Source: Gammaproteobacteria bacterium (GTDB lineage Bacteria > Pseudomonadota > Gammaproteobacteria > Xanthomonadales > Xanthomonadaceae). Taken from it: 15,235 nt of DNA. Shown here in pieces: positions 1 to 6,114 of this stretch (its first letter is position 1; every line of letters starts with the position of its first letter). The notes beneath the pieces are model-generated. The model did no database searches. It saw only the letters and a program-made list of their open reading frames with translations, and was not told where the DNA came from. Both the position numbers and the translations under genes were made by a program. Where the stretch lies: NCBI GenBank assembly GCA_026398715.1, contig JAPLSI010000123.1, positions 1-15,235 on the forward strand, given 5' to 3'.

Positions 1-336
1 CCGCACCGGCTCGCCCGGCACCACGGCCAGGCGCACCGTTACCTTGTCGCCGTCGCGGATGACATCCGGCGTCACCACCGCGTCGTAATAGCCGAAGGGC
101 TCCAGCCCTTGCCGTACTTCATCTGGCGCGGCGCGCACCAGGAAGGACAAGCGCGTCTCGCTGACCCGCGTGCGTTGCGCGGCCGACATGCTTTCCAACG
201 ACAGGTGCGCGCGCACGTTCGCCGCCAGCTCGGGGTCCAGTCCGGTCAGTTGCAGGGGTTGCAGGTCTGCGCCATGGGCCAGCGATGGCAACGCGAACAA
301 CGGCAGCAGGACCCAAGGCAGCGGCGTGCGGGGCAT
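1..336 (-). CDS. tamA: TamA, translocation and assembly module outer-membrane subunit (N-terminus only)
   Basis: Only the first 112 codons lie in the window; the rest continues past base 1. The product starts with a signal peptide (Pro/Leu-rich core ending near SLAHGA, about residue 23). It continues into a first POTRA-like domain of the TamA type: LQLTGLDPELAANVRAHL, then a region with REGL-like spacing ending in GLEPFGYYDAVV, which matches the GLKALGYY part of E. coli TamA. TamA is an Omp85-family barrel that works with the inner-membrane-anchored TamB in outer-membrane protein or lipid transport; tamB would be expected next, outside the window. ATG at 336 is chosen because the signal peptide begins there. 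A TAAACT box ends 6 nt before the ATG, so a promoter here is possible but weak. The gene lies 73 bp downstream of the TPR protein on the same strand. The family call is firm from the POTRA signature; the barrel cannot be seen. Confidence 0.86.
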   Translation of the reverse strand, partial: MPRTPLPWVLLPLFALPSLAHGADLQPLQLTGLDPELAANVRAHLSLESMSAAQRTRVSETRLSFLVRAAPDEVRQGLEPFGYYDAVVTPDVIRDGDKVTVRLAVVPGEPVR

Positions 337-409
337 TTACTCAGTTTAAGGGACAGGCTGTTGGCTGGCCCTTCTCGCACCTGAACGGAACCGCGGCGAG
401 TCCGCACCG

Positions 410-2278
410 TCACCGACAGACGTACTCGCCCGGCTTCTTGCGCACGCACAGATCCGGCGCCCCGCTCACATCCCACAGCTGGTCGTAGCCGCGCAGGCGG
501 ATGTAGTCCTGGAAGCCGGGCAAGGCGCGGATCGCGCGGCCGCTTTCGGTCCAGATGGCTATCTCGATGTCGGTGGCGTCGCTGGAGACGGTGGAATTCA
601 GGACCTCCAGCGCCTTGGCCGGTTCGCCCATCTGCAGCAGCACCAGCCCGAGCAGGCCGGGCGCCTGCTTGGGCTTGGTCGCCAGGAAGGCATCGATCAT
701 GGCGACGGCGCGGGCGCGAGCGGCGGCGTCGCCGTATAGCCCCTCGGCGAAAGCCTGCGTGGTCGGTTCACCCATCGCCTTGAACGGTGCCACCGAGCCT
801 GCGCGCCACAGCTGCACGGCCAGCGCGCGATCGCCCTTCATCGCTTCGATCCGGGCCAGCTCACGATCGGCGATCACCAGGCCGGCACCGCGCGCGCGGC
901 GCAGGTACGGCTCCGCGGCGCCTGCGTCGCCGGCCATCAAAAGCAGGTTGCCGCGCCAGCGCAACGCGTTGGGCAGCATCGGATCGATCTGCAGCGCATG
1001 CTCGATCCGCGCCGTGCCGCGAATGACATAACCGGCGCGCGCCAGCCGCAGCCCGTACCAGAAGTTGCTCAGCGGATCGTCCGGATCCAGGCGCAGCGCC
1101 GTCTCGAAATTGCCCAGCTCATCCACCAGCTTGCCGGAATCGCCAGCCACCATGCCCAGCGCGGCATACGGCTCGGCCAGCGTCGGATCCAGCGCGATCG
1201 CGGCGCGTGCGTGCTCGATCGCCTTCGGCTGGAACTGGGTTGCGTCGCCGCCGACGTAGGTCGGCAGCACCACGTACACCGCCGCCAGCCGCGAATGCGC
1301 GCGGGCGAACTTCGGGTCCAGCGCGATCGCCCGCTCCAGCGCGGCAACCGCCTCCTTCATGTGCGGCCCGTCGCGGCGCTCGAAGATCGAGTTCGCCTGC
1401 AGGTACAGGTTGTAGGCCTCGGGGCTGGAAGTCGCCACCGGCACCAGGCGCTGTTGTTGCTCGCCTTCCAGCACCACCTGCAGCTTGTCGGTGATCGCCC
1501 GGGCGATGTTTTCCTGCAACTCGAACACGTCGCGCAGGTCGCCGTCGTAGGTTTCCGAAAAAAGATGACTGCCGTCCGAGGCCAGGATCAGCTGGGCCGT
1601 GATGCGCACCTTGTCGCCCTGCTTGCGCACCGACCCTTCCAGCACATGGGCCACGCCGAGCTCGCGACCGATCACGCGCAGGTCCTGGTTGCGCCCCTTG
1701 TAGGAGAACGACGAAGTGCGGCCCGCCACCTTGAGTCCCTTCACCTGGGCGAGCGCGTTGAGGATTTCCTCGGCCATGCCGTCGGAGAAATATTCCTGGT
1801 CCTTGTTCGGGCTGAGGTCGGTGAACGGCAACACCGCGATCGATTGCCGGCCCAAGGCGGGCGCGTCCGCAGCCTTCTCCGCCGGCGCTGGCGCCTGCGT
1901 GTTCACCACCGGCGCCGCCGCCTCGCGCCGGGGCATCAGCACGAAGCGATCCACCGCCAGGAACACCAGGGCCGCCACCAGCGCCGCGATGATCAGCCGG
2001 TCCATGCGCCGGCCGGTCTGTGGGGCGATCGACTGCTCCGGCGCGACTTCGTCATCGCGCTTGAGGCCCGCGGGCGTCAGCTCGAATACCCAGGCAAAGG
2101 CCAGCGCCGGCAGGAAGCCGATCACCAGCACGATCACGATGCTGCGCGGCAACCAGCCCGGCGCGCCGAACATCGGCAGCACCGTGCTGGCGACCTGCAC
2201 GACCAGCCAGGCGCCGACCAGGTACAGCCCGGCCATGCGGATGACATTGCGGCGCTGGAGTTCAGCGATGAGCGACAC
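410..2278 (-). CDS. Membrane-anchored TolB-N/FlgO-like and TPR protein
   Basis: 622 residues. The N-terminus (AELQRRNVIRMAGLYLVGAWL) is typical of a proteobacterial family with two early TM helices (about 14-34 and 46-66) ending in FAWVFELTPAG, then a third helix (about 94-113). A Pro/Ala-rich linker leads to a TolB-N/FlgO-like domain at about 145-265 (SIAVLPFTDLSPNKDQEYFSDGMAEEIL, read as two halves; later VLEGSVRKQGDKVRIT). The remainder, about 285-600, is TPR-like helical repeats (AIALDPKFARAH, IALDPTLAEPYAALG, ALRLDPDDPLSNFWYGL). In related proteins this architecture can sit behind CadC-type DNA-binding or adenylate cyclase domains; neither is present here, so a scaffolding or envelope-sensing role is inference. 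Start is GTG at 2278, as the family N-terminus begins there and no in-frame ATG lies upstream; GGGA 5 nt before it is a modest ribosome site. It follows the peptidase gene by 26 bp, so co-transcription is likely. Confidence 0.82.
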   Translation of the reverse strand: MSLIAELQRRNVIRMAGLYLVGAWLVVQVASTVLPMFGAPGWLPRSIVIVLVIGFLPALAFAWVFELTPAGLKRDDEVAPEQSIAPQTGRRMDRLIIAALVAALVFLAVDRFVLMPRREAAAPVVNTQAPAPAEKAADAPALGRQSIAVLPFTDLSPNKDQEYFSDGMAEEILNALAQVKGLKVAGRTSSFSYKGRNQDLRVIGRELGVAHVLEGSVRKQGDKVRITAQLILASDGSHLFSETYDGDLRDVFELQENIARAITDKLQVVLEGEQQQRLVPVATSSPEAYNLYLQANSIFERRDGPHMKEAVAALERAIALDPKFARAHSRLAAVYVVLPTYVGGDATQFQPKAIEHARAAIALDPTLAEPYAALGMVAGDSGKLVDELGNFETALRLDPDDPLSNFWYGLRLARAGYVIRGTARIEHALQIDPMLPNALRWRGNLLLMAGDAGAAEPYLRRARGAGLVIADRELARIEAMKGDRALAVQLWRAGSVAPFKAMGEPTTQAFAEGLYGDAAARARAVAMIDAFLATKPKQAPGLLGLVLLQMGEPAKALEVLNSTVSSDATDIEIAIWTESGRAIRALPGFQDYIRLRGYDQLWDVSGAPDLCVRKKPGEYVCR

Positions 2279-2304
2279 GACATTCCCGGTGCGGTGTGCA
2301 GGAC

Positions 2305-3981
2305 CTAGTCTGCCAGATTGCGGCCGCCGGCATCAGGGTGCCGTCCCAGCTGCTGGTCGATCGTCATCGGCAAGTTGTCATAGCGCCAACGGCCATCGGC
2401 GCGTTCGCAGGCACGGGCCGGTGACAGGCCGTCCTGGGCTGCCCAGCGGGCACCGTCGCTGTTGGCGTAGTCGGTGGCCGCAATCCTGCCGGCTTCGATC
2501 GCACTCGCCGGCACTTCGCAAGCCAGGGTCACCGTCAGCACGCCACCATGCAATCGCGCACTATCGCCGGCCAATAGCCGCGTTGCGCGAAAGCCGCTCG
2601 CACTCCATTGCTTGTCGTCCACACGCGTAGTGGCGCCCGCCGTATCCACTATCCACACGCCGCCGTGGCCCATCACCTGCAACACGGCGTTGTCGTGGTC
2701 GTCGATGTCGGCCTTCAGCACCGTGGCCTCGTCCACGCCGAAGCCGAAGCGTGATTTCGTGTCCAGCAACAGGCGCAGCAACCGGCCTTCGCGTTCGCGT
2801 TCGTGGAAATGGGTGTCGGCCACGCCGATGGAAAATACGCGCAGGCCGCCTTCCGCGCGATACGTCAGCTGGTCGGCGTCGCCATGCATCGTGCAATTGC
2901 CGTTGACCGCGCACAGCACGGTGTTGGCCTCCAGCGGCAACGCACCATGGCGCAAGGCATGCGCGCTCTGGCCGCCACCGAACATCGGAATCGTGCCCGC
3001 GCGATTGCCCGACTGCACGGCGGTGCCCGCGCTGCTGCCGCCCAGCGGAATGCCCGCCTCGATGCGGTCGAGCATTCGTTGCGCCAACGGCGTGAACTGG
3101 CCGGGCTGCAATTGCAGGCTGCGCAAGGTCAGCGACTGGTCGCCGCCATTGATGAAGAAGGCGTCGGCGCTGTCGACCAACGCTTGCATCTTTTCCGGAT
3201 GCTCGCAGAAGTCGCGCTGCACTTTCGCCCATTCCGGATGGCTGGCGGTGCGCGAGTGCACGCCGTTCCATTCAAAGCGCAAGGCATCGAGTTGGCTGCA
3301 ATCCTTCGCACGGATCAACGCGGGTTCCAGCGGAAGCCAGAGCGCCTGCGCGCCTGCGGCCTCGAACAATGAAAGGTAGTAGCTGACGTACTCGAAGACG
3401 TCGTTGGACGAGGCGGTCAGTACCACCAGGCGCGGCTTGCCCGAGTTGCCGCGGCGCCGTGCCCCCGCCGCGGCAGAAGCCACGAAGTCGCGAAACGTTT
3501 CCTGCACATGGCCCGCACTGCCGTCCAGGAAGGTCTGGTATTCCTGCGTGCTGCCGTCGTGGCGAAGCGCGCGGACCTGGAAGATGTCGTCGACCAGGCC
3601 TTGCGGCTGTTCGTCGAAAGCCAGGGGTTCGAGCAGGGCGTGCCAGTCGCGGGCGGTGAAGGTCTTGCCGGCATTGCCTGCCGCCAGGGCATCGAGTTGC
3701 TTTAGCGCAACGTCAGTCCTGGCCGCGTCGCCGGCCCAGGCCTTGATGGAGGCAAGCTGCGTGCGCGCCTGTGGCGAAAAACGGAACTGCTTTTCGTGCA
3801 GGGCCTCGAGCTTCGCGAAGGTCGCCTCGGACTCCGCACGCTTGCCCGGGATACAGAACTCGGGTTCTTCGCTGGAGCACACCGGCTCGCCGCCGCCGAT
3901 CAGCCAGAGTTGTTTTGCGCTTGCGGACAGGGGCAGGACAGCACTGAGGCAGAGCACCAGGCATAGCGATCGGCGGGGCAT
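2305..3981 (-). CDS. Secreted cyanophycinase-like S51 peptidase with internal helical insertion
   Basis: 558 residues from ATG at 3981, preceded by AAGGA 7 nt upstream; an in-frame TTG two codons earlier is less likely. Residues 1-22 form a signal peptide ending SASA, so the enzyme should be exported. S51 hallmarks are all present: first strand QLWLIGGGEP (25-33), LVVLTASSND (185-194), FFINGGDQS (275-283), nucleophile elbow GGSSAGT with probable catalytic Ser317, DTHFHEREREGRLLRL (389-404) matching the cyanophycinase DQHFxxRxRxGRL motif, and GFGVDEATVL (413-422). S51 enzymes are Ser-dependent alpha-hydrolases acting on cyanophycin or on Asp/isoaspartyl peptides. Unusually, about 150 mostly helical residues are inserted between the first strand and the second, making it much longer than the roughly 270-400 residues usual for the family. 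A C-terminal beta-rich extension also follows the core. The substrate is unknown; export argues against intracellular cyanophycin. It lies 55 bp after the SOUL gene. Confidence 0.85.
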   Translation of the reverse strand: MPRRSLCLVLCLSAVLPLSASAKQLWLIGGGEPVCSSEEPEFCIPGKRAESEATFAKLEALHEKQFRFSPQARTQLASIKAWAGDAARTDVALKQLDALAAGNAGKTFTARDWHALLEPLAFDEQPQGLVDDIFQVRALRHDGSTQEYQTFLDGSAGHVQETFRDFVASAAAGARRRGNSGKPRLVVLTASSNDVFEYVSYYLSLFEAAGAQALWLPLEPALIRAKDCSQLDALRFEWNGVHSRTASHPEWAKVQRDFCEHPEKMQALVDSADAFFINGGDQSLTLRSLQLQPGQFTPLAQRMLDRIEAGIPLGGSSAGTAVQSGNRAGTIPMFGGGQSAHALRHGALPLEANTVLCAVNGNCTMHGDADQLTYRAEGGLRVFSIGVADTHFHEREREGRLLRLLLDTKSRFGFGVDEATVLKADIDDHDNAVLQVMGHGGVWIVDTAGATTRVDDKQWSASGFRATRLLAGDSARLHGGVLTVTLACEVPASAIEAGRIAATDYANSDGARWAAQDGLSPARACERADGRWRYDNLPMTIDQQLGRHPDAGGRNLAD

Positions 3982-4036
3982 GCGCAATCCTTCTTCGATC
4001 GTGCATGCTGCAACAGATCGCGCGCTGAATTCAAAT

Positions 4037-4666
4037 TCAGCTCGGGTCGAGCGGAATCATCACCTCGTTGCGGCGCATGAACCACAACGTCCACGGCGGG
4101 TTGTAGCGGGCCAGCGAGGCCGGGCCGGCGACGCGGTATTTCTTGCGTGCGATGAAATCACGCAGCAATGCGGTCTGGCGTTCCACGTCCGGCGCGTTGG
4201 CAAGGCCGGAGAAGCGCACCACCGCCATGCGCGACGGCGGCACGTCCAGCAACTTCACGCGTGCGTCCTTGGGCTTGGGCAAGGTCTGCAAGGTGTAGCC
4301 GGCCGGCATGACGAAACGCACCGACCACTGCCCACCGTCGCTGGTCTGCATGACAGGCGCGGTCATCGCGATTTTTTCGCCGGCGCGGGGCGCCTGCACC
4401 ACCGGCGCGGTCATCGCGATGCGCTCGCCGGGCGTGTTGCCGCCGAAGATGTAGCCGGCCAGCAACCGGAAACCGGCGCTGGACGCCTCGTCCTGGGTAC
4501 CCGACACGGTGACCTCGGCCACCACCAGCGCTGGATAGTCGCGCACTGAAAACGCGCCGTCCTCGGCGACCAGCTTGAACGGGGGTTCCTCGGTTGCCAT
4601 GGCGGTGCCTGTGAAGAGAAGGCCGAGAAGGAGCGGGAGGTGGAGTGCGCGTAGATAAGTGGCCAT
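4037..4666 (-). CDS. SOUL-family heme-binding-like protein, exported
   Basis: 209 residues from ATG at 4666; a GTG two codons upstream is also in frame. The N-terminus has a hydrophobic stretch LPLLLGLLFTGTAMA, consistent with a signal peptide cut before TEEPP, so a periplasmic location is expected. The body is SOUL/HBP: FKLVAEDGAFSVRDYPALVVAEV, read as the opening strand pair, GFRLLAGYIFGGN, and two copies of IAMTAPV (around residues 84 and 99), the family's most conserved motif. It ends with QTALLRDFIARKKY and PPWTLWFMRRNEVMIPL, also typical. SOUL proteins bind heme or other hydrophobic tetrapyrroles in eukaryotes; the bacterial role is not settled, and the heme-ligating residue is not obvious here. 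It is the first gene of a minus-strand run of SOUL, S51 peptidase, TPR protein and TamA. No clear promoter or strong ribosome site was found in front of it. Confidence 0.88.
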   Translation of the reverse strand: MATYLRALHLPLLLGLLFTGTAMATEEPPFKLVAEDGAFSVRDYPALVVAEVTVSGTQDEASSAGFRLLAGYIFGGNTPGERIAMTAPVVQAPRAGEKIAMTAPVMQTSDGGQWSVRFVMPAGYTLQTLPKPKDARVKLLDVPPSRMAVVRFSGLANAPDVERQTALLRDFIARKKYRVAGPASLARYNPPWTLWFMRRNEVMIPLDPS

Positions 4667-4796
4667 GACCACTTGTAGGCCCCGGTTCGGGAATTTGACG
4701 TGAACGGGGTGCGGCTTAGGCGCTTTACTGACACCCGATTGCGAACATGGCTGATTCGAACCGACGCGCAGGCAGGCAAGATCAGGTCAATCCCTG

Positions 4797-4825
4797 TTGA
4801 CGATTGGTAACATATACGTTACTTT
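4797..4825 (+). promoter_or_regulatory. Promoter with overlapping palindromic operator for the orphan regulator
   Basis: TTGACG (4797-4802) and TACTTT (4820-4825) are separated by exactly 17 bp, giving a plausible -35/-10 pair about 30 bp before ATG 4856; the -10 is a weak match. Inside the spacer and overlapping the -10 is an inverted repeat, GTAAC-N6-GTTAC (4807-4822). A palindrome over the promoter of a small HTH antitoxin-type gene is the usual layout for autorepression. The sequence is read directly; the regulatory role is inference. Confidence 0.5.
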
Positions 4826-4855
4826 AGCGGTCAATTTCCGCGACTCGAGTAGTCG

Positions 4856-5185
4856 ATGGCCCTGACACGTGATTTCAAGGTAACGATGGTGGAACGCGCC
4901 CAACGCGAACCCGCCTTTGCCAAGGCGCTGCTGGACGAGGCGGCCACGCTGTTCCTCAACGGTGAACCGGAGACCGCGCGCCTGATACTTCGCGACTTGG
5001 TCAACGCGACCGTAGGATTTGAATCACTTGCGCGCCAGACCGACAAGAATGGCAAGAGCCTGCATCGCATGTTGTCGGCTGGCGGAAATCCGACGATGGA
5101 CAACCTTGCTGCGATTTTTGATGCAGTGCGTGGTGCGCTGAAAGTCCGACTGCAGGTGAGTGTCGTCAAGTCGGCAGGTCGCTAG
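4856..5185 (+). CDS. HigA/COG3636-type antitoxin-like HTH regulator, no toxin partner seen
   Basis: 109 residues starting ALTRDFKVTMVERAQREPAF. The order matches a family of putative addiction-module antidote proteins and orphan regulators (COG3636-like): an N-terminal helical part, then ARLILRDLVNATVGFESLA (41-59), then a helix-turn-helix-like block K-SLHRMLSAGGNPTMDNLAAIF (67-88) with the conserved KSLxRML and GNPT residues, ending in a short strand VRLQVSV. Members of this family usually sit beside a RelE/HigB-like (Gp49-type) toxin. Here nothing of that kind precedes it, since upstream is the divergent SOUL gene, and the next gene is convergent and unrelated. It is therefore a solitary antitoxin-type repressor or a TA remnant. 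The promoter overlaps a GTAAC-N6-GTTAC palindrome, supporting autoregulation. The ribosome site before ATG 4856 is weak. The family call is moderately firm; its targets are unknown. Confidence 0.72.
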   Translation: MALTRDFKVTMVERAQREPAFAKALLDEAATLFLNGEPETARLILRDLVNATVGFESLARQTDKNGKSLHRMLSAGGNPTMDNLAAIFDAVRGALKVRLQVSVVKSAGR

Positions 5186-5237
5186 ACGGGCCGCCAGCGC
5201 TGATTGAATGCGAAGCTCAGCGCGGCAACGACGCGAT

Positions 5238-5879
5238 TTACGCGCGACCCTGGTTCAACCCCAACCCAACCCGCTGCGAAGACCCGGCGCCCTCATGCAT
5301 TTGCAACACCACGGCATCCAGCCGCTCGGCTGCAGCTATTCCGCGCTTGCAGAAAACCTCGCTCAGGGAATGGTAGTAGGCCAGCGTGCCCTCGCGGCCA
5401 CTGGTGAATCGGTCGAATACCAGCATGCCTACGGCCGTGCTGTTCATGTCGGCAACAATCGCGCCGGCGTTGTGCAGCTTGTCGCAGGCCGACACCAGGA
5501 GTGTTGAATCGCTCGCCTGCTCCAGATGCCCGAGGTACTTGAGCTTCCTGCGCTGCCAATCCATTCGTTTTGCTTCCCGGTCCGAGTGCACCGTTTTTGC
5601 CTCGTGGGTGCCGTCGGTGCAATCGAGCACCATCTGCGCGACCGCATCGCCAAACTGCGCGCGAACCAGATGCTCGTGCGCCTGGCCGCAGTCTTCGATG
5701 ATGTCGTGCAACAGGCCTGCAATCGCCTGATCCTCGTTGCCGCCGTGTTCCAGCACCAGGCTGGCGACGCCCATCAGGTGCGACAAGTAAGGAATGTCGG
5801 TGCCCTTGCGCACCTGGGCGGCGTGGGCGATGCGTGCGTAGTCGAACGCCTGGGTAAATCGGTGGGTCAAGACGGCCAT
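5238..5879 (-). CDS. HD-domain phosphohydrolase resembling the (p)ppGpp hydrolase domain of SpoT/MESH1
   Basis: 213 residues. It carries the RelA/SpoT-type HD pattern: AHAAQVRKGTDIPYLSHL (18-35), where H34 fits the first metal ligand; IAGLLHDIIED (53-63), where H58-D59 are the HD pair and E62-D63 the catalytic ED; and LVSACDKLHNAGAI (128-141), where D133 fits the last metal ligand and N137 the LADRLHN position. This matches the set H, HD, D of Rel/SpoT hydrolases. The length fits a stand-alone hydrolase; there is no synthetase, TGS or ACT domain. The expected reaction is Mn-dependent removal of the 3' pyrophosphate from (p)ppGpp, but related HD enzymes act on other nucleotides, so the substrate is inference. 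ATG 5879 is supported by AAGGAAG about 6 nt upstream. The gene is divergent from the c-di-GMP gene (235 bp gap) and convergent with the HTH gene (52 bp gap). Confidence 0.8.
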   Translation of the reverse strand: MAVLTHRFTQAFDYARIAHAAQVRKGTDIPYLSHLMGVASLVLEHGGNEDQAIAGLLHDIIEDCGQAHEHLVRAQFGDAVAQMVLDCTDGTHEAKTVHSDREAKRMDWQRRKLKYLGHLEQASDSTLLVSACDKLHNAGAIVADMNSTAVGMLVFDRFTSGREGTLAYYHSLSEVFCKRGIAAAERLDAVVLQMHEGAGSSQRVGLGLNQGRA

Positions 5880-6030
5880 GGTGCTTCCTTATTGGCTGGG
5901 TTGGACCAAGAGTGGGCGCAATCGGTCTCACTTTGTTGGAATTGATCCGGGATTGAATGTTCGACGCGGTCCACCGCTTGCCTTCAGGTCGCAATGCCGC
6001 ATCGAGCGCGCTGGCTGAACCACGACCCAC

Positions 6031-6046
6031 CGCTGCGCGTGCAGCG
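6031..6046. repeat. Short GC inverted repeat in the divergent intergenic region
   Basis: CGCTGC-GCGT-GCAGCG is a perfect 6-bp inverted repeat lying between the HD gene and the GGDEF/EAL gene. It could be a regulator site or an RNA hairpin in the leader; in GC-rich DNA a chance origin is also realistic. The rest of 5880-6114 shows only a possible -10 (TACTAT, 6082-6087) before the GTG start at 6115, with no convincing -35. Confidence 0.3.
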
Positions 6047-6114
6047 CGCGCTAACGCACATAGGCCGTTCAGGCCCGGTCCTACTATCGGAGACCGCCCC
6101 AGCCAAGCCGTGCC

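Noticed and set aside
337..409. Inverted repeat AAGGG...CCCTT between the TPR gene and tamA as a terminator
   Set aside because: Only 5 bp pair, with a 16-nt loop and no T-run; more likely chance within a co-transcribed run.
998..2308. 436-codon plus-strand open frame
   Set aside because: It lies opposite the TolB-N/TPR gene; the Arg/Gln/His-rich translation shows no motif. The minus-strand frame has clear domains.
3404..4549. 381-codon plus-strand open frame
   Set aside because: It spans the starts of two well-supported minus-strand genes (S51 peptidase and SOUL) and has shadow-type composition.
4753..4762. tRNA T-loop-like motif GATTCGAACC (minus strand GGTTCGAATC)
   Set aside because: The flanking bases do not form a T stem, and no acceptor, anticodon or D arm can be folded around it; most likely chance.
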